From contig CP136062.1 in assembly GCA_032622095.1 (NCBI GenBank), forward strand, positions 143,302,351 through 143,366,350: a DNA stretch of 64,000 bases. The letters run 5' to 3'. Below are positions 1 through 11,200 of the stretch, piece after piece (position 1 is the stretch's first letter; each line of letters opens with the position of its first letter). The position numbers and the translations under genes were made by a program. The notes under the pieces were generated by a model, which saw nothing but the letters and a program-made list of their open reading frames with translations, made no database searches and was not told where the DNA came from. The stretch is from Siphonodentalium dalli. Lineage: Eukaryota; Mollusca; Scaphopoda; Gadilida; Siphonodentaliidae.

Positions 1-562
1 TGTCTCCAATCTCGCAAACAATTGTAATTATTACCACTTTATAGGGCGTTCTCTAGGCCATTGATAATGTTTTTCGGGGCGTTCCAAATAGCGTATTGTT
101 ACCAAAACAGCGGGCCGCGGGCCGATAATGAGAAGCCTAGTTCAATATCGGCCCGCCGCCCGCAAACTATAGATCTCGTTTATTATCGCGAGAGTTACGT
201 CCCTTCAACTTCCGATGTGGCGTGTTTATTTCAAGAAAATAATGGGAAGATGTATCCGATTTCCTCGACACTATAGTGGTTTTATGATTGGAATTCACGC
301 TATATGATTGAATTATTGTATCAAGCGTAAGTATGCATTGATAATTTTAGCTGTCAACCTCTCATTGGTTGTTACTCGTCTCCAATGCTGGGTTTTCCCC
401 TGTCCTATTTTCGAGACTCCGTCAGTCCGTGTCAGCTGACAAGTCAAATGGTATCAAATTTAATTGTTCTTGAAAATATTTCTCTCTTAATCTACTTCAT
501 TATTGATTTATTCCACTAAATCCTCAAATGGGTCAAATGTCCAAAACTGTGGTAATAATAGT
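1..562. other. Downstream flank, no gene recognised
   Basis: No exon with recognisable protein similarity. A short GC-rich stretch at 108-160 contains repeated GGGCCG/CGGCCC blocks; otherwise AT-rich unique-looking sequence. I see no reading frame I would defend. Confidence 0.5.
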
Positions 563-737
563 AATAACATGATTTCATCGGGCATTATGGTTTATTAACG
601 GCCCTCTGGAATGATTAACAGCCCTCGGGCCTATTAGCGTCCCTCGACTTCGTCTCGGGCCGCTAATAGGCCCTTGGGCTGTTAATCATTCCAGCCGGGC
701 CGTTAATAAACCATAACGCACTCAAAAATCATGTTAT
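563..737. mobile_element. Palindromic MITE-like element
   Basis: About 80-bp arms read AATAACATGATTT...GGTTTATTAACGGCCC and return as GGGCCGTTAATAAACC...AATCATGTTATT around a short GC-rich centre near 640-655. Arms differ at several sites, so it is not new. Ends and TSD are not certain. Confidence 0.65.
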
Positions 738-1492
738 TGTTATATTGTTGATTTTAATAGGCGACATTGCCAAAAAGGCAGGAGCTCTGGGTAGGTAACT
801 TGTAACATTCAGGGCACTCAGGTTGAAAGTGTTAGAGTCTATTGGATGTGGCGAAAATAGGTGACAAGAAAAAAATTCTCAATAGCCATAAAAAGTATGG
901 TAAGATAAGGCTTAATGCATCAATTTCAGCTGCACCACTTTTCTGTGGTACACAAAACACCAGAAGGTGCATGTATATTAAATGAATGATTTGTGATTGT
1001 GATTATCTGACCATGTCAATCTTTGGCAAACATGACCTACCTTGAGACAGAAAGTTGATAGCTTTTGAAAAATCTGAAATATTTTGGTGCAATGATAGTT
1101 TTCATTTGTCATACTACCACTCATATTTGAGATTGAATATTGCTGGAAAAAGTTTTTTGTACCAGTACTTGATTTTTGACAATTTTTCCTCGTCACCTAT
1201 TATCAAGATATCCATAGAAATATCAATATGTGCATATGAATTATTCATGTGGCGGGAGTAATACACCATTAGCCTTGATAACAGAAAAACTCAGAGAAAG
1301 AGAAATGTTGACAACTACCAGAAACAATTCATTATGCTGCTTCAAGCTTGCACTACAAGCTAGCCTGATGACTGGAAGACAGACATTCATGGTGAAGTAT
1401 ATGGAATGTTAAAGCAAACAATTTGATCTCTATGATTTGAACTGTGCGAATAATTGAGGAATTGAAAATAATGCAGGCCTATTTCTTTCTTT
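738..1492. other. Intergenic, nothing recognised
   Basis: AT-rich sequence without terminal repeats, arrays or coding similarity that I can see. Confidence 0.5.
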
Positions 1493-1806
1493 GGGTGTAT
1501 TCGAATCCACGTTCTTGATTGTTCACAAATGCCAGGTTAACAAAACTGAATACTGCAAACACACGAACGGCAGGTTAACAGGACCGAATACCGCAAAGAA
1601 GTTGCTTGGTAATTTGAATATCTAGAAATGGGCACGAACATGGTGTCGTCATGTTCGCATACTTGGTTTTTCACTCCCCTATAATGTTCTTGGTCAGTTC
1701 CTGGCCTGTTCTCGGGGTGTTCGAATCGCCAAGGACCTGTTTGTAGTGTTCAGTCTAGGTAACCTGCCCTTCGCGAACAATCCAGAATGCGGATTTGAAT
1801 ACACCC
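1493..1806. mobile_element. 314-bp terminal-inverted-repeat element
   Basis: Begins GGGTGTATTCGAATCCACG and ends GCGGATTTGAATACACCC; imperfect inverted arms extend about 50 bp (internal TTGTTC...CAGGTTA also mirrored). I could not read a convincing TSD. Non-autonomous DNA transposon is the best label. Confidence 0.65.
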
Positions 1807-3470
1807 GGCATCTTGGTGGTCTACTGTTCATGCACACAGAAGAAAGTGGATTCAAATTCACTCTTATGGTAATATGAGATTACAAATGTTTACTATATTC
1901 TTATAAATAGACTTCTTATACTCTTTTCCACTCTTCCAGAGGTTTTGTACCATTAAACATAACTTATAAACCCTGTGTGCCCTTTATTACTGTTTAAGTG
2001 AGAACGACCAATTCTTTGAATTGAGAATTTGTTTGCTTCAAGGCCTGCAGTCTCGTTTTGAAAAAAAAATATGATATTAACACCAACATCATGCAAAAAG
2101 TATCTGTTTAACTCATGTCTATTTTCAAATACTTTTCACAGGCTGTGTATCGCAATAGATGAGTTAAATAATGGTGATTAAAATGGAAATATGGATGATA
2201 TGAAACAGATCTGAAGAAATGAGATAAGTGTGATGAATAAATCAAGGAAGACAATATTGAAACAGAGAGGTCTTGACCAGCCTTGGGAATATGGAGCCAT
2301 TGCATGGCGGGCTAGCTTCACTAAATGTCCAGGACCATATTCTCAGGCCTGTCTGTGTCATTCATTATGTCTGTAATAAACAGGGTTGATACCTACCCTG
2401 TGATAAATAACTGCAGTAGCCCAAGATTTTCTCTTTTTGAATTTATTAGCGGTAAGAATTCACAGCCATAAAACTATTAGCCAAAAATGTCCGAAAATCA
2501 AATAGAGAGTTATCATAGTGAGTAAACTCAAGTTAAATCAAACATTGAAGTGTGACAAATAAGATACATCATGCACAGTTTCCCTATGCATGAATAACCT
2601 AATATATTGCAGTAATGTCACACTGCATTACTCACAGCCATTTTCTATTTGGGAAGCAATGGTGAGGTATGAGGTCACACTGCCTTATTTTACCAAGTTG
2701 AAAAAAGGCGTACCTCTTCAATCTTAAAACAAAGCCGCAAAGCTATTGTTCAACAAATGCATAGTAATTGTCCTACATATGCATAGTAATTGTTCCATGC
2801 TGGACAACTGGAGAGATAATACAGAGACGACCACTGTGTTTTGAGTCAGATATTGACCTTGTGATTGGGTATTCGATACAGAACGCTCTGGGCTGTGATA
2901 CTCGGCTGCTATCGCTGCACAGCCATGTGCGTTCTGCATCCGAATGCCCTCTAACTCGGTAATTACTGAAATATGTTTTATGTCTTACCTGTAATGAATG
3001 TAACTAGAGAACTGTAAAGTAATCATATAATGGTAAAATATTATGAAAACAAAATGTATCAAATGAATATCCAACTATCCATGAGCAATTTTCATTTCAT
3101 GTGGCCATTGAAGGCCAAATTGCACTCTTATACATTAATCTATCACTAGATGCAAGCAGCGAAATGGTATATTTCTGTACCAACAAAATAGGACTCTGTG
3201 CAAAAAAAAATTCCAAGAAGCACAAGCTGCACATATCATCACAAACATATACCGTCATTACTTTGCAAAGCTCCCACAACAAAGGTTTTGGAATCTGTAT
3301 GAAACAATGAAAGTGTTTGATGTTCTGAAAACTCTCATCAAATAATAAGATATATGAGTTATTCCAAAATACTGCTAACATGTCTTGAGAATATAATTGT
3401 GTGACATCTTTTCAGAAATGGAAAACTGACTGTGGTCTAATGAAAGCACCAACCTGCATTCACTGCTTAC
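1807..3470. other. Intergenic, mostly unremarkable; short hAT-end remnant near 2279-2352
   Basis: At 2279-2352 a short inverted pair (CAGCCTTGGGAATATGG / CCATATTCTCAGGCCTG) matches the ends of the hAT-like family at 34159-34501, so it is probably an internally deleted copy. Nothing else recognised. Confidence 0.45.
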
Positions 3471-4657
3471 TAGTCCAAATTTTATTTGACGTAAACCAGC
3501 TAATGAAATTGGCAGGGATAATTACTGGTTTATGACAAAGTACCATTACTTTACTCTTCTTTGGCGTACTTTACACCAAGATCCAGTGGCAGGATTTTTA
3601 GTCAATTTTAAAAAGACTTTATCATACAATTTAATACAAATTGATACATTTATCGGAAAGAGTGACATCTTATGGTTATAATGATATATTATAATCTAAT
3701 ATTGATGTTAAATTACGCACAGAGAAGACCGAACTATTACAAAGTCACGAGGTCAAATGAGTTTGTATTCTTTTCAAATTATGTAAACATTGTGATAAAA
3801 ACATAGTCGTACAAAACGACGTACTTTATCGCACAGGGTTATAGATGCGTAAACTTAAACCAAAATTTGGGGACAAACATAATCATGTTTGATCACGAGA
3901 TCTTTCACTCGTATATATCACTACATCATACCGCATGACATTTCAGATAAGTAAGCTATACACTGATATTGCGAAGTACTTAAACGAAAATAAAACATAA
4001 TTATAAAGTACACGTATTTTGGCAGTATTGCTATTTAGTTAGCGAATGGGGATAATTTGAAGAGCAGAATCATAGGAACTATATCTTTGGCCGAGGGATG
4101 CGCGCAGTTATACTGCGTTAAACATTCTTTCCAATAATTTCTTTGCCGAAGACAGTCGCTTGTGTTGACAACCCTCCCTCCCTCCCTGTTTTTTGTTTTG
4201 GGACATACGCATTCGATAGATGTCTCCCCCTTTGGCCTACATCTGTATAGGCGGTTATTGTACCTCAAAAATTGTCACCCACATGTTTGTATTGGTTACT
4301 ACTACATTTATTGTATCGGCTTCCTGTAAATAATTATGATTTTCTAAACAGGTAGCTATAAAACGCATTCCAGTTGTTGTCTTTCACTCTAACCCTGTGG
4401 GATAAATATATTTTTCACATTATTTTCATTTGACAAATCTTGAGGAGTTCAGAACATATAAAAATGTTTCCTATGGAATAAACTGGATTACTTTCACAAT
4501 TGTGACATTTTATTACCATCATTTTGGTGCTTTTAGATGGGCAGTACTTTATACTTATAGTCCGCTATAGAAGAGTAAGGCAACGCTACTTTGACATAAA
4601 CCAGTAATATCCCTACCGATTTCACTAGACGGTTTATGTCGGAGGAAACTTGGACTA
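3471..4657. mobile_element. Mutator-like non-autonomous DNA transposon, 9-bp TSD
   Basis: Identical 9-bp flanks ACTGCTTAC at 3462-3470 and 4658-4666 enclose an element starting TAGTCCAAATTTTATTTGAC and ending in its imperfect inverse. The inverted arms run about 120 bp (shared blocks include TACTGGTTTATG and AGGGATA). Long TIRs with a 9-bp duplication are typical of Mutator/MULE elements. The 0.95-kb core has no transposase-like frame. Confidence 0.8.
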
Positions 4658-4776
4658 ACTGCTTACATACAATATGGAATGAATAGCAGGACTAGTAATG
4701 GTAATGTCTTCATTCATCTCTTGCCTTCTCATACTGTTGTCACTTAGTGCAATTATGACAATTCTAATCTATAGAT

Positions 4777-4928
4777 AGAACGACACAAGTGTGTAAACTG
4801 GTTAACGTTAATGCACGCGTTTATTGTGACGTGACGGTACAACGAGAACCAGAGGTTTGAGTTGTACCTCATGGCATGACAAACAAGTGCGATATCTTGT
4901 TAACCAGTTCATGCCATTATGTCGTTCT
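4777..4928. repeat. Palindromic repeat, AGAACGACA family, copy 1
   Basis: Both ends read AGAACGACA (inverted TGTCGTTCT); arms include TGGTTAAC and mirrored GTTAACCA. A second copy lies at 5400-5530. The outer flanks of the two copies (TATAGATAGAACGAC and CATTCTATCTATA) are themselves inverted, so the pair may be the two ends of one 0.75-kb element. Confidence 0.6.
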
Positions 4929-5399
4929 GTTTAAAGCACACCGCAGAGACTGTAGATTGCAAAATACTAACATTTATATTGGTACTACCTTGTTTAATTG
5001 AACAAATTAGTGATTTAGGAAGAGTATACCTCATAATAGAGAACACAATTTCTGTTACAGTTGACGTTAGCGTCAAGGACGTTGACAATGTAATAGGATA
5101 AGACAGATTTTTTTATTGAATATTTTGAAACTTTCTGTATTTTTTCTGTATTTTGCAAGCAATGGGTGTGCAATAAAATAACACATTTACATTTTAGATT
5201 GAAATCTAATTCTATATCTACTTTATGTATTTGGAGCAGATGTTGATTGTTGTTCCAATATGAATTACTATGTTAACGTCTTTAGCGATGACGTCAAATG
5301 TAACTTCACTATTACGAGGTCTTGTCTAGATAATTCACTAGTTTGTACTTTGTACAACTGAAATTAAATTAAGCTACAGTCTTTGTGTGTGCAATAAAC

Positions 5400-5530
5400 A
5401 GAACGACACAATGGTGTGAACATGTTAATGTTATTGCACTCGTTTGTCATGTCACGAGGTACAACACAGTTCTCATTGTACATCACGTCATAACAAACTC
5501 GTGCACCAGTTAACACACTTGTGTCATTCT
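5400..5530. repeat. Palindromic repeat, AGAACGACA family, copy 2
   Basis: Same architecture as 4777-4928 with AGAACGACACAA at one end and TTGTGTCATTCT at the other, and mirrored CGTTTGTCATG / CATAACAAACTCG blocks inside. Confidence 0.6.
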
Positions 5531-5570
5531 ATCTATATCTATACACTCAGTATAGCAGTAATAAGATTCA

Positions 5571-5963
5571 AGTGATGTGAAACACTCTGGTAAGGTGATC
5601 AAATAGAAATTGATAATATTCTTTCTCAAAGTAGTTATTTTTTACAAATAGTAATCCAAATTGACAACACACACCGTCATTTTCATATACTATTTAAATG
5701 CAATGACTCTCGATGGCGAAATCAATTGTGTTAGTTTATCGCCAAAAGTTGCGTCCCGAATCGAGATGTAAATATTTACGATTGACTCGAATTGAGCGTA
5801 GTTCAGACGATGTTTTCTATGGAGTGGTATGGTCGATTTCTTTGAATTTGAATCTTTCGGCGACATTAGTAGAATGCTTCATTCCCCAGGTTGCCATATC
5901 GCATAAGTATTAACTTATCAATTTTAACGCACCTGAACTGAACAAGTCCATAATATGTCTTTA
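5571..5963 (+). repeat. Dispersed about 390-bp repeat, copy 1
   Basis: Shares order and wording with 10650-11019: AGTGATGT..AAACACTC, GGTGATCAAATAGAAAT, CTCAAAGTAGTTATTTT, TTAGTTTATCGC, CCCGAATCGAGA and CCATAATATGTCTTTA. Same orientation in both places. No coding or SINE promoter signature recognised. Confidence 0.75.
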
Positions 5964-6068
5964 AGAGGCGGATGGAAACGCAGATATACTGGCCTGTCAT
6001 AAGTTAGGCCAGATAAACAAAATAGTTTGTTTCTCAAGGAATTTTCTTTCCAGGTGTCCGATGATGTA

Positions 6069-6318
6069 CAGTAATGCCCTAAATAATCGACTCCTTAACC
6101 ACAGCAGAATTATGGCTAATTTTTCAGGATTTAGTGGGAAATATGGCTTGTTGCCATTCATCGGAAAGCTCTGTGGGAAATATGGCTTTTTGCCATGGCG
6201 GAAAGCTCTCAGTGAGAGCTTTCCGATGAATGGCAACAAGCCATATTTCCAACTAAATCCTGAAAAATTACCCATAATTCCGCTGTGGTTAAGGAGTCGA
6301 TTATTTACGGCATTATTG
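6069..6318. mobile_element. TA-flanked palindromic element (CAGTAATGCCCTAAATAATC family), copy 1
   Basis: Starts CAGTAATGCCCTAAATAATC and ends in its inverse, with TA on both sides; arms continue through TTAACCACAGC and TTGCCATTCATCGGAAAGC to a central junction. An extra repeat of the central segment makes this copy longer than the usual about 213 bp. TA target and CAGT ends suggest the Tc1/mariner superfamily. Other copies: 16707, 26326, 39990, 46814, 53431. Confidence 0.75.
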
Positions 6319-6637
6319 TATTTATTTATCAGTCATGTGAAATTAATTTTTTGAGGAGGCAGGTATTTAAATGTGCAATATTTATTTGAGTCCCATGTTC
6401 AGCGAAGGCAATTAAAATGGGCAAAATAACGAATCGGGACTGCTGGCCATAACATTTGGCCATGAATTGATTTTGATCTACAGATTTGTCTTAATTTAAT
6501 AAAATTTGTGCCGATAATACAACATTACTAATGAAGACATGGGAACTTATCAATAAATTTATAATCTAACTGGGTCTCTAAATGAGTGCTGGCCATTTAT
6601 TCAACTGAGATGGGGTGGTATTTATATATTTATTTAA

Positions 6638-6830
6638 CCCTCCATGGTTGTAGCTTCCTGATATCTTGCGAAAAACCTGTGCCAATGCATTCTCTTATAT
6701 ATATGAGTCTCCCATAGTGAGCCTCGCATATATAAGAGAATACATTGGCCTAACAATATTTGCTTTGACCTTGTAAGTCAGTGCATTCTCTTATTTATGC
6801 GAAGCTCCCTACGGGGACGAGACATTCACT
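6638..6830. mobile_element. Diverged TTAA/hairpin element, partial
   Basis: After TTAA at 6634 come two diverged hairpins: GCCAATGCATTCTCTTATAT...GAGAATACATTGGCC, then GTGCATTCTCTTATTTATGC. Same plan as 38736-38950. The right terminus is not found. Confidence 0.55.
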
Positions 6831-7427
6831 GAAAACAACTATTTTTTTATCTGGACTTTTGTAGAAAGATATATGAAAGATTAACTGTACTGCAACAACA
6901 TTGCTGTCTTCAAATGTTGAGGATTCATTCCTTCAGGACTACACAAATGACAACCAAGCCTTGAAATAGTGTGTCTGCCATTTGCAGAATGAGGTGCCCA
7001 GAGGGTGAATTTAGTGACGCTACCTCGTGCAGTGGGCAAGTATCACCAAATTCACCCTCTGGGGACCTCAATCTGCTGAGGCATCAACTGCTATGGGAGA
7101 CCTAGGATCAGATTAAAGTTCCCCATTTGAAGTTGAAGATGTTCACTTATTAGTCACATCGATTATGCATTTTATCCTCTGCAAATTAGGGGATGTAGAT
7201 ACTGAACAGAAGGGAAAAAGTAACTTGAAACAATGTTAATTTGAGACTGTCAGTCCTTTACATGAATGGAATGGTGCGAGAGCAGCAATTTGCCCTTTTA
7301 ATTTCAATGACGAGCAAATAGCACAAAACAATTCTAAAGATATGATGTAATAAAATTATATTCTCATTTAAAGCCTTCCACTCTGAAAATTCATTCAATA
7401 GTAGGTTTGGAGTTGCTTGGTCATTAA

Positions 7428-7819
7428 CCCTTTACCCAACAGAAGGGCCCTGTGCCAATGCATTCTCTTATATATGCGAGTCGACCATAGGTCGCCTCGC
7501 ATATATAAGAGAATGCATTGGCTTAATACTTTAAAAATTATAAAATTGTTAAAGAATGTAAGAAAAAATGGTAAAAAGTGTTAAAAAAAGATTTTTGTTA
7601 GGCCAATGCATTCTCTTATATATGCGAGGCGACCTATGGTCGACTCGCATATATAAGAGAATGCATTGGCACAGGGCATAACTGTAACTATCACAATGTG
7701 GTCAAGGAGCCGGTTCCAATGATATCCATATTTGTATGGTTCTATTGAGACAGACCGAAGATATTTTAGGCTGTTGAAGCTTTATTTGGCCGGTTTTGGC
7801 CGGTTTGTTGGGTAAAGGG
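7428..7819 (-). mobile_element. piggyBac-like double-hairpin MITE, copy 1
   Basis: TTAA on each side (7424-7427, 7820-7823); termini CCCTTTACCCAACA / TGTTGGGTAAAGGG. Contains two roughly 68-bp palindromes (about 7447-7523 and 7600-7673) built on CCAATGCATTCTCTTATATA and TGCGAG, each arranged as the mirror of the other. Nearly identical copies at 27984-28373 and 43698-44088 lie in the opposite orientation. Confidence 0.88.
7781..7786 (-). promoter_or_regulatory. Candidate ELMO polyadenylation hexamer inside a transposon
   Basis: Read on the minus strand this is AATAAA, the first canonical hexamer I find after the ELMO stop (about 320 bp downstream). It lies within the piggyBac-like element at 7428-7819, itself nested in the hAT-like element 6955-8063. 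Whether it is used is inference; another minus-strand AATAAA lies near 6630. Confidence 0.3.
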
Positions 7820-8106
7820 TTAAATGAACAAAAGCAATTAGTGCTACCGTGAAACTCAAATAATGAGAGCAGAGCGGGTGCAAGAGCAATTGCACCCATG
7901 TTGCGTAAAGGACTGGACTAAAGATACTTCTCAGAAGATGAGGCCTAATGAGTCCCCAGAGGATGAATTTAGTGATGCCAGCCCACTGTGCAGGGTTACG
8001 TCACTAAATTCACCCTCTGGGGACCTCATTCTGCAACTGACAGACACACTATTTCAAGGCTTGATGACAACAATATGAAAAGGCAACTCAGGCAAGTAAT
8101 GATGAC

Positions 8107-8259
8107 TCAGAACGTGTAACAGAAATCATAGTTCGATGGCTCGGGTGGAATCGGAGGTGGTTCTGTCGGGATCTTGATACCTTCAGTGTCTAGCAGCCTT
8201 AGTTTTATTTCCATATTTAGTAGAATATCCAGATCTTGTTTAGTTTGATTACTTTTCAT
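8107..8259 (-). CDS. ELMO: ELMO exon 20 (residues 657-706 and stop)
   Basis: [19 protein letters not shown] then [16 protein letters not shown] corresponds to ELMO1 [18 protein letters not shown] and PPPIPKEPSNYDF. It carries the C-terminal helix and the proline motif that contact DOCK proteins in relatives. TGA at 8107-8109. A hAT-like element begins 36 bp beyond the stop. Confidence 0.98.
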   Translation of the reverse strand: MKSNQTKQDLDILLNMEIKLRLLDTEGIKIPTEPPPIPPEPSNYDFCYTF

Positions 8260-11200
8260 CTGAAATGTGGAATACATTGTTCGTATGAGAAATTAAAGGT
8301 CACTTGACCCCATGTTCCCATCAGGACTGCGGCCATATTCAAACTTTACTTGTGACATCTTTCAGTATTTCAGTTTACAATTGTTTCACATAAACTCAAC
8401 TTATCATGCAGCCAACCCAAAAGCTATGTATATAGGAGGTATGGCACAGCAGCAATGTTATATATTTTATGCCTCCGAAACATGGCGAGCATTGCTCTTA
8501 GAACATGCTTGGGACTATACAACACACCAGGCGCCTATTTTTAGAAGCAAATTTGATTTTTGAGACAATGCAAATTTTTTGAGATTGGGTGGGTTCGTAT
8601 CCCACCCAATCTCAAAAAATTTGCATTGTCTCAAAAATCAAATTTGTTTCAAAAGCTATGTATTCTAAGTCAAGAAAAGGTGCATAATTCTACTGAGACT
8701 GACCAGAAAAGAAAAACCGAATGAATATTACCTTCGATCTTGGGACAATAAGAAGCATTTCATGAGCTAATTCAGCGTTTTAACTCCTTAACACCTAGTG
8801 AATCTAGAATGGAACACGCAAAAACATCACTTACCGCTCTTTTGAATGCAGTCATGATGATGAACCTACTTCATTCAGATCCGATAACCCATGGTGAGAT
8901 ATGTACGAACCAAGTTAATAATCCAGTATACCCCCCATTTTTTCTTTAAAAAGTAGCGGTAAAACAACTCACATAATTATATACCACTATGTACATGCAT
9001 AAGTTTGTATGTACTCAGTTATAACAAACCTTGATAACAGTTCAGACAGACTATCAAGTGGAACTAATAAGTGACCTAAATGTACCTGTTTTCCTAGTAG
9101 AGAATGTATGCCATCTGTCCACATATCGTATTCCAGCTGACTAATCGGAGAGAAACAGAATGGCTCTTCTGCATCCATGCCATCTCTCATAATCGCAAAT
9201 GCAAGCTGGTTAGCCCCCTGTAATTTGTAAATAGGTTGTGCATCATTAGAGATACCAGAGGATTACCTGTAAAATGGCGTGTTTAATATTAACATTCTTT
9301 ATTACATGATCCTACCCTTATTCCATTCAATAAACCCATTCTATAAATTGTGATATTAAACGTTCGTTTAATAACAGGAAATAGTGCCAGGTGACCTTTG
9401 ACTTCTGGTTTGTCGTCTGTTTACATTCTGTATGCTACGTCTCAAAATACTATGGCTTCCAATATTTTTCCAACAAACTATAATGAATGAAGAGTTTGAA
9501 AAAGTTATGTCATTAAATATGTGCCATTAAATACACCAAAGAGTCTTTATTTATCTGGGACTATTTCTTTACGCGGGCAAACAACGCATAGTTACGTGAA
9601 ACGTCATCGCATACTTTATAGAAGCCGATGTTAGTTTCGCTTCCCATGTGTTGATTTAAGTATGTTTTGTCAAGGTTTTGGATCATATAATAAATAGAAT
9701 CTACAACTCGTCCCCAGTTTATAGCGGACATTACAAAACTCGATCAGTAAATTATGTCTGGACCTCACCAAAGGCTCGGTCCAGACCTAATTTACTGGAC
9801 TCGTTTTGTAAATTCTGCTATAAACTGGGGACTCGTTGTAGATCCTCTATTTATTACATATGTGCTGTTATGAACAATTCTAATATCTATGTTTCGTTGT
9901 GTTTTAAGTATCGACATCACATCAGACACGGTTTCTTTTTAAAAAGTAGCTTGTGCCGACATGTACAGTGTTGTAACTGTGTTAGTCCCAGTTGGCCAGG
10001 GAATCCGGCTTTTCTAAACTGAGTTCCGATGAACCTGCTTAACTTTACCCACTGGCTGATCCCCCCCCCCCAAATTTGGTAAAAATGTTCAACAGTTGGA
10101 AATTTCATGTCTGACATATTTGTTGGAAATTTTACACAACATATAAATTGAAATTGTAGTTCTCATTGTTTGATTTTCCAACCAGTACTTACTGGGGAAT
10201 TTAGACCAACATTAGCATTTTTCTACTTTTGGTAAAAAATTTGGTGTGATATGGCCATAAGCTGAAAATTTTCTAATTTTAAAAGGATGTGTGTGGGGGC
10301 TGTCTGGTTGTAAATTTCCAACAGGTGGAGTACTTGGTGTATCACCCCAAGTGGTGGGGGAGGGTGCTCTGGTTTGGGGGGGGAGGTGCAGGAAATTACA
10401 AGGTGGGTAAACCATCTAGACGTCCCTGGGTTTAGTATCAAACCTACCTTCTGTTTTCCTTTATCTTTCACATGTGGACAATCTTTCCCAGTCACTAGGT
10501 CCTTAATATCCAAGATTGTTACTGAAAATTGAAACAAATTGATTTCAATATACTTCGATAACTTTGGTTCTACGGTTTCAGGTAAATTTCCAGTAGTTGA
10601 AAGGCTTTGAGATATAAAAGAAATTACCATATGTTATGCCCATTGTTAAAGTGATGTTAAACACTCGGGTAGGGTGATCAAATAGAAATGGAGAATAATC
10701 TGGCTCAAAGTAGTTATTTTACAAATATTATATCCAAATTGGCAACACACATCGTCTTTCTTATATATTAATTAACTGCAGTGATTCTCAAAGGTGAAAT
10801 CATTTTCGTTAGTTTATCGCAGATAGTTGCATCCCGAATCGAGAAGTAAATATTTACAATTTAGGGTAGTTCAGACGATGATTTCTATGGAGCGGTATGG
10901 TCGATTTGCTTGAAATTTTCGGCGATGTTACTAAAAAGCTACATTCCTCCACTTGACATATCGCCTGAATTCTAATTTATCAGTTTCACATACCCGAACA
11001 AGTCCATAATATGTCTTTAATCCCAGAATATTACGTTTGATAAAAAAAAAATGAGTGTGAAGACAGACAATTTGGATATAAAAATGTTGTTGTTGGTGTA
11101 ATTGGAGGTCTTATAACCTGAATAGCTCCCATATTAGGACTCACATTTCTTGTTGAGCTGTTCAAAGCTTGGCGATGTTCCCATATCAGAGCAGTCATCA

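Larger units (their letters stand above)
6955..8063. mobile_element. hAT-like element (CAAGCC family) carrying a nested piggyBac-like element
   Basis: 8-bp TSD ATGACAAC at 6947-6954 and 8064-8071. Termini CAAGCCTTGAAATAGTGTGT and its inverse; subterminal palindromes with GAATGAGGT..CCCAGAGG and GTGAATTTAGTGA. The TTAA-flanked element 7428-7819 is inserted inside. It abuts the ELMO stop codon (36 bp), so it probably lies in the 3'UTR. No transposase frame. Confidence 0.85.

Noticed and set aside
5997-6354. Open frames reading ..[14 protein letters not shown].. on both strands, recurring at 26369, 39829 and 53505
   Set aside because: The same peptide appears wherever the TA-type palindromic element occurs and on both strands; it is translation of a palindrome, not a protein family.
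9678-10022. 114-aa frame as a gene
   Set aside because: Its first half is the palindromic MITE 9686-9857 and it crosses into anonymous intron sequence.
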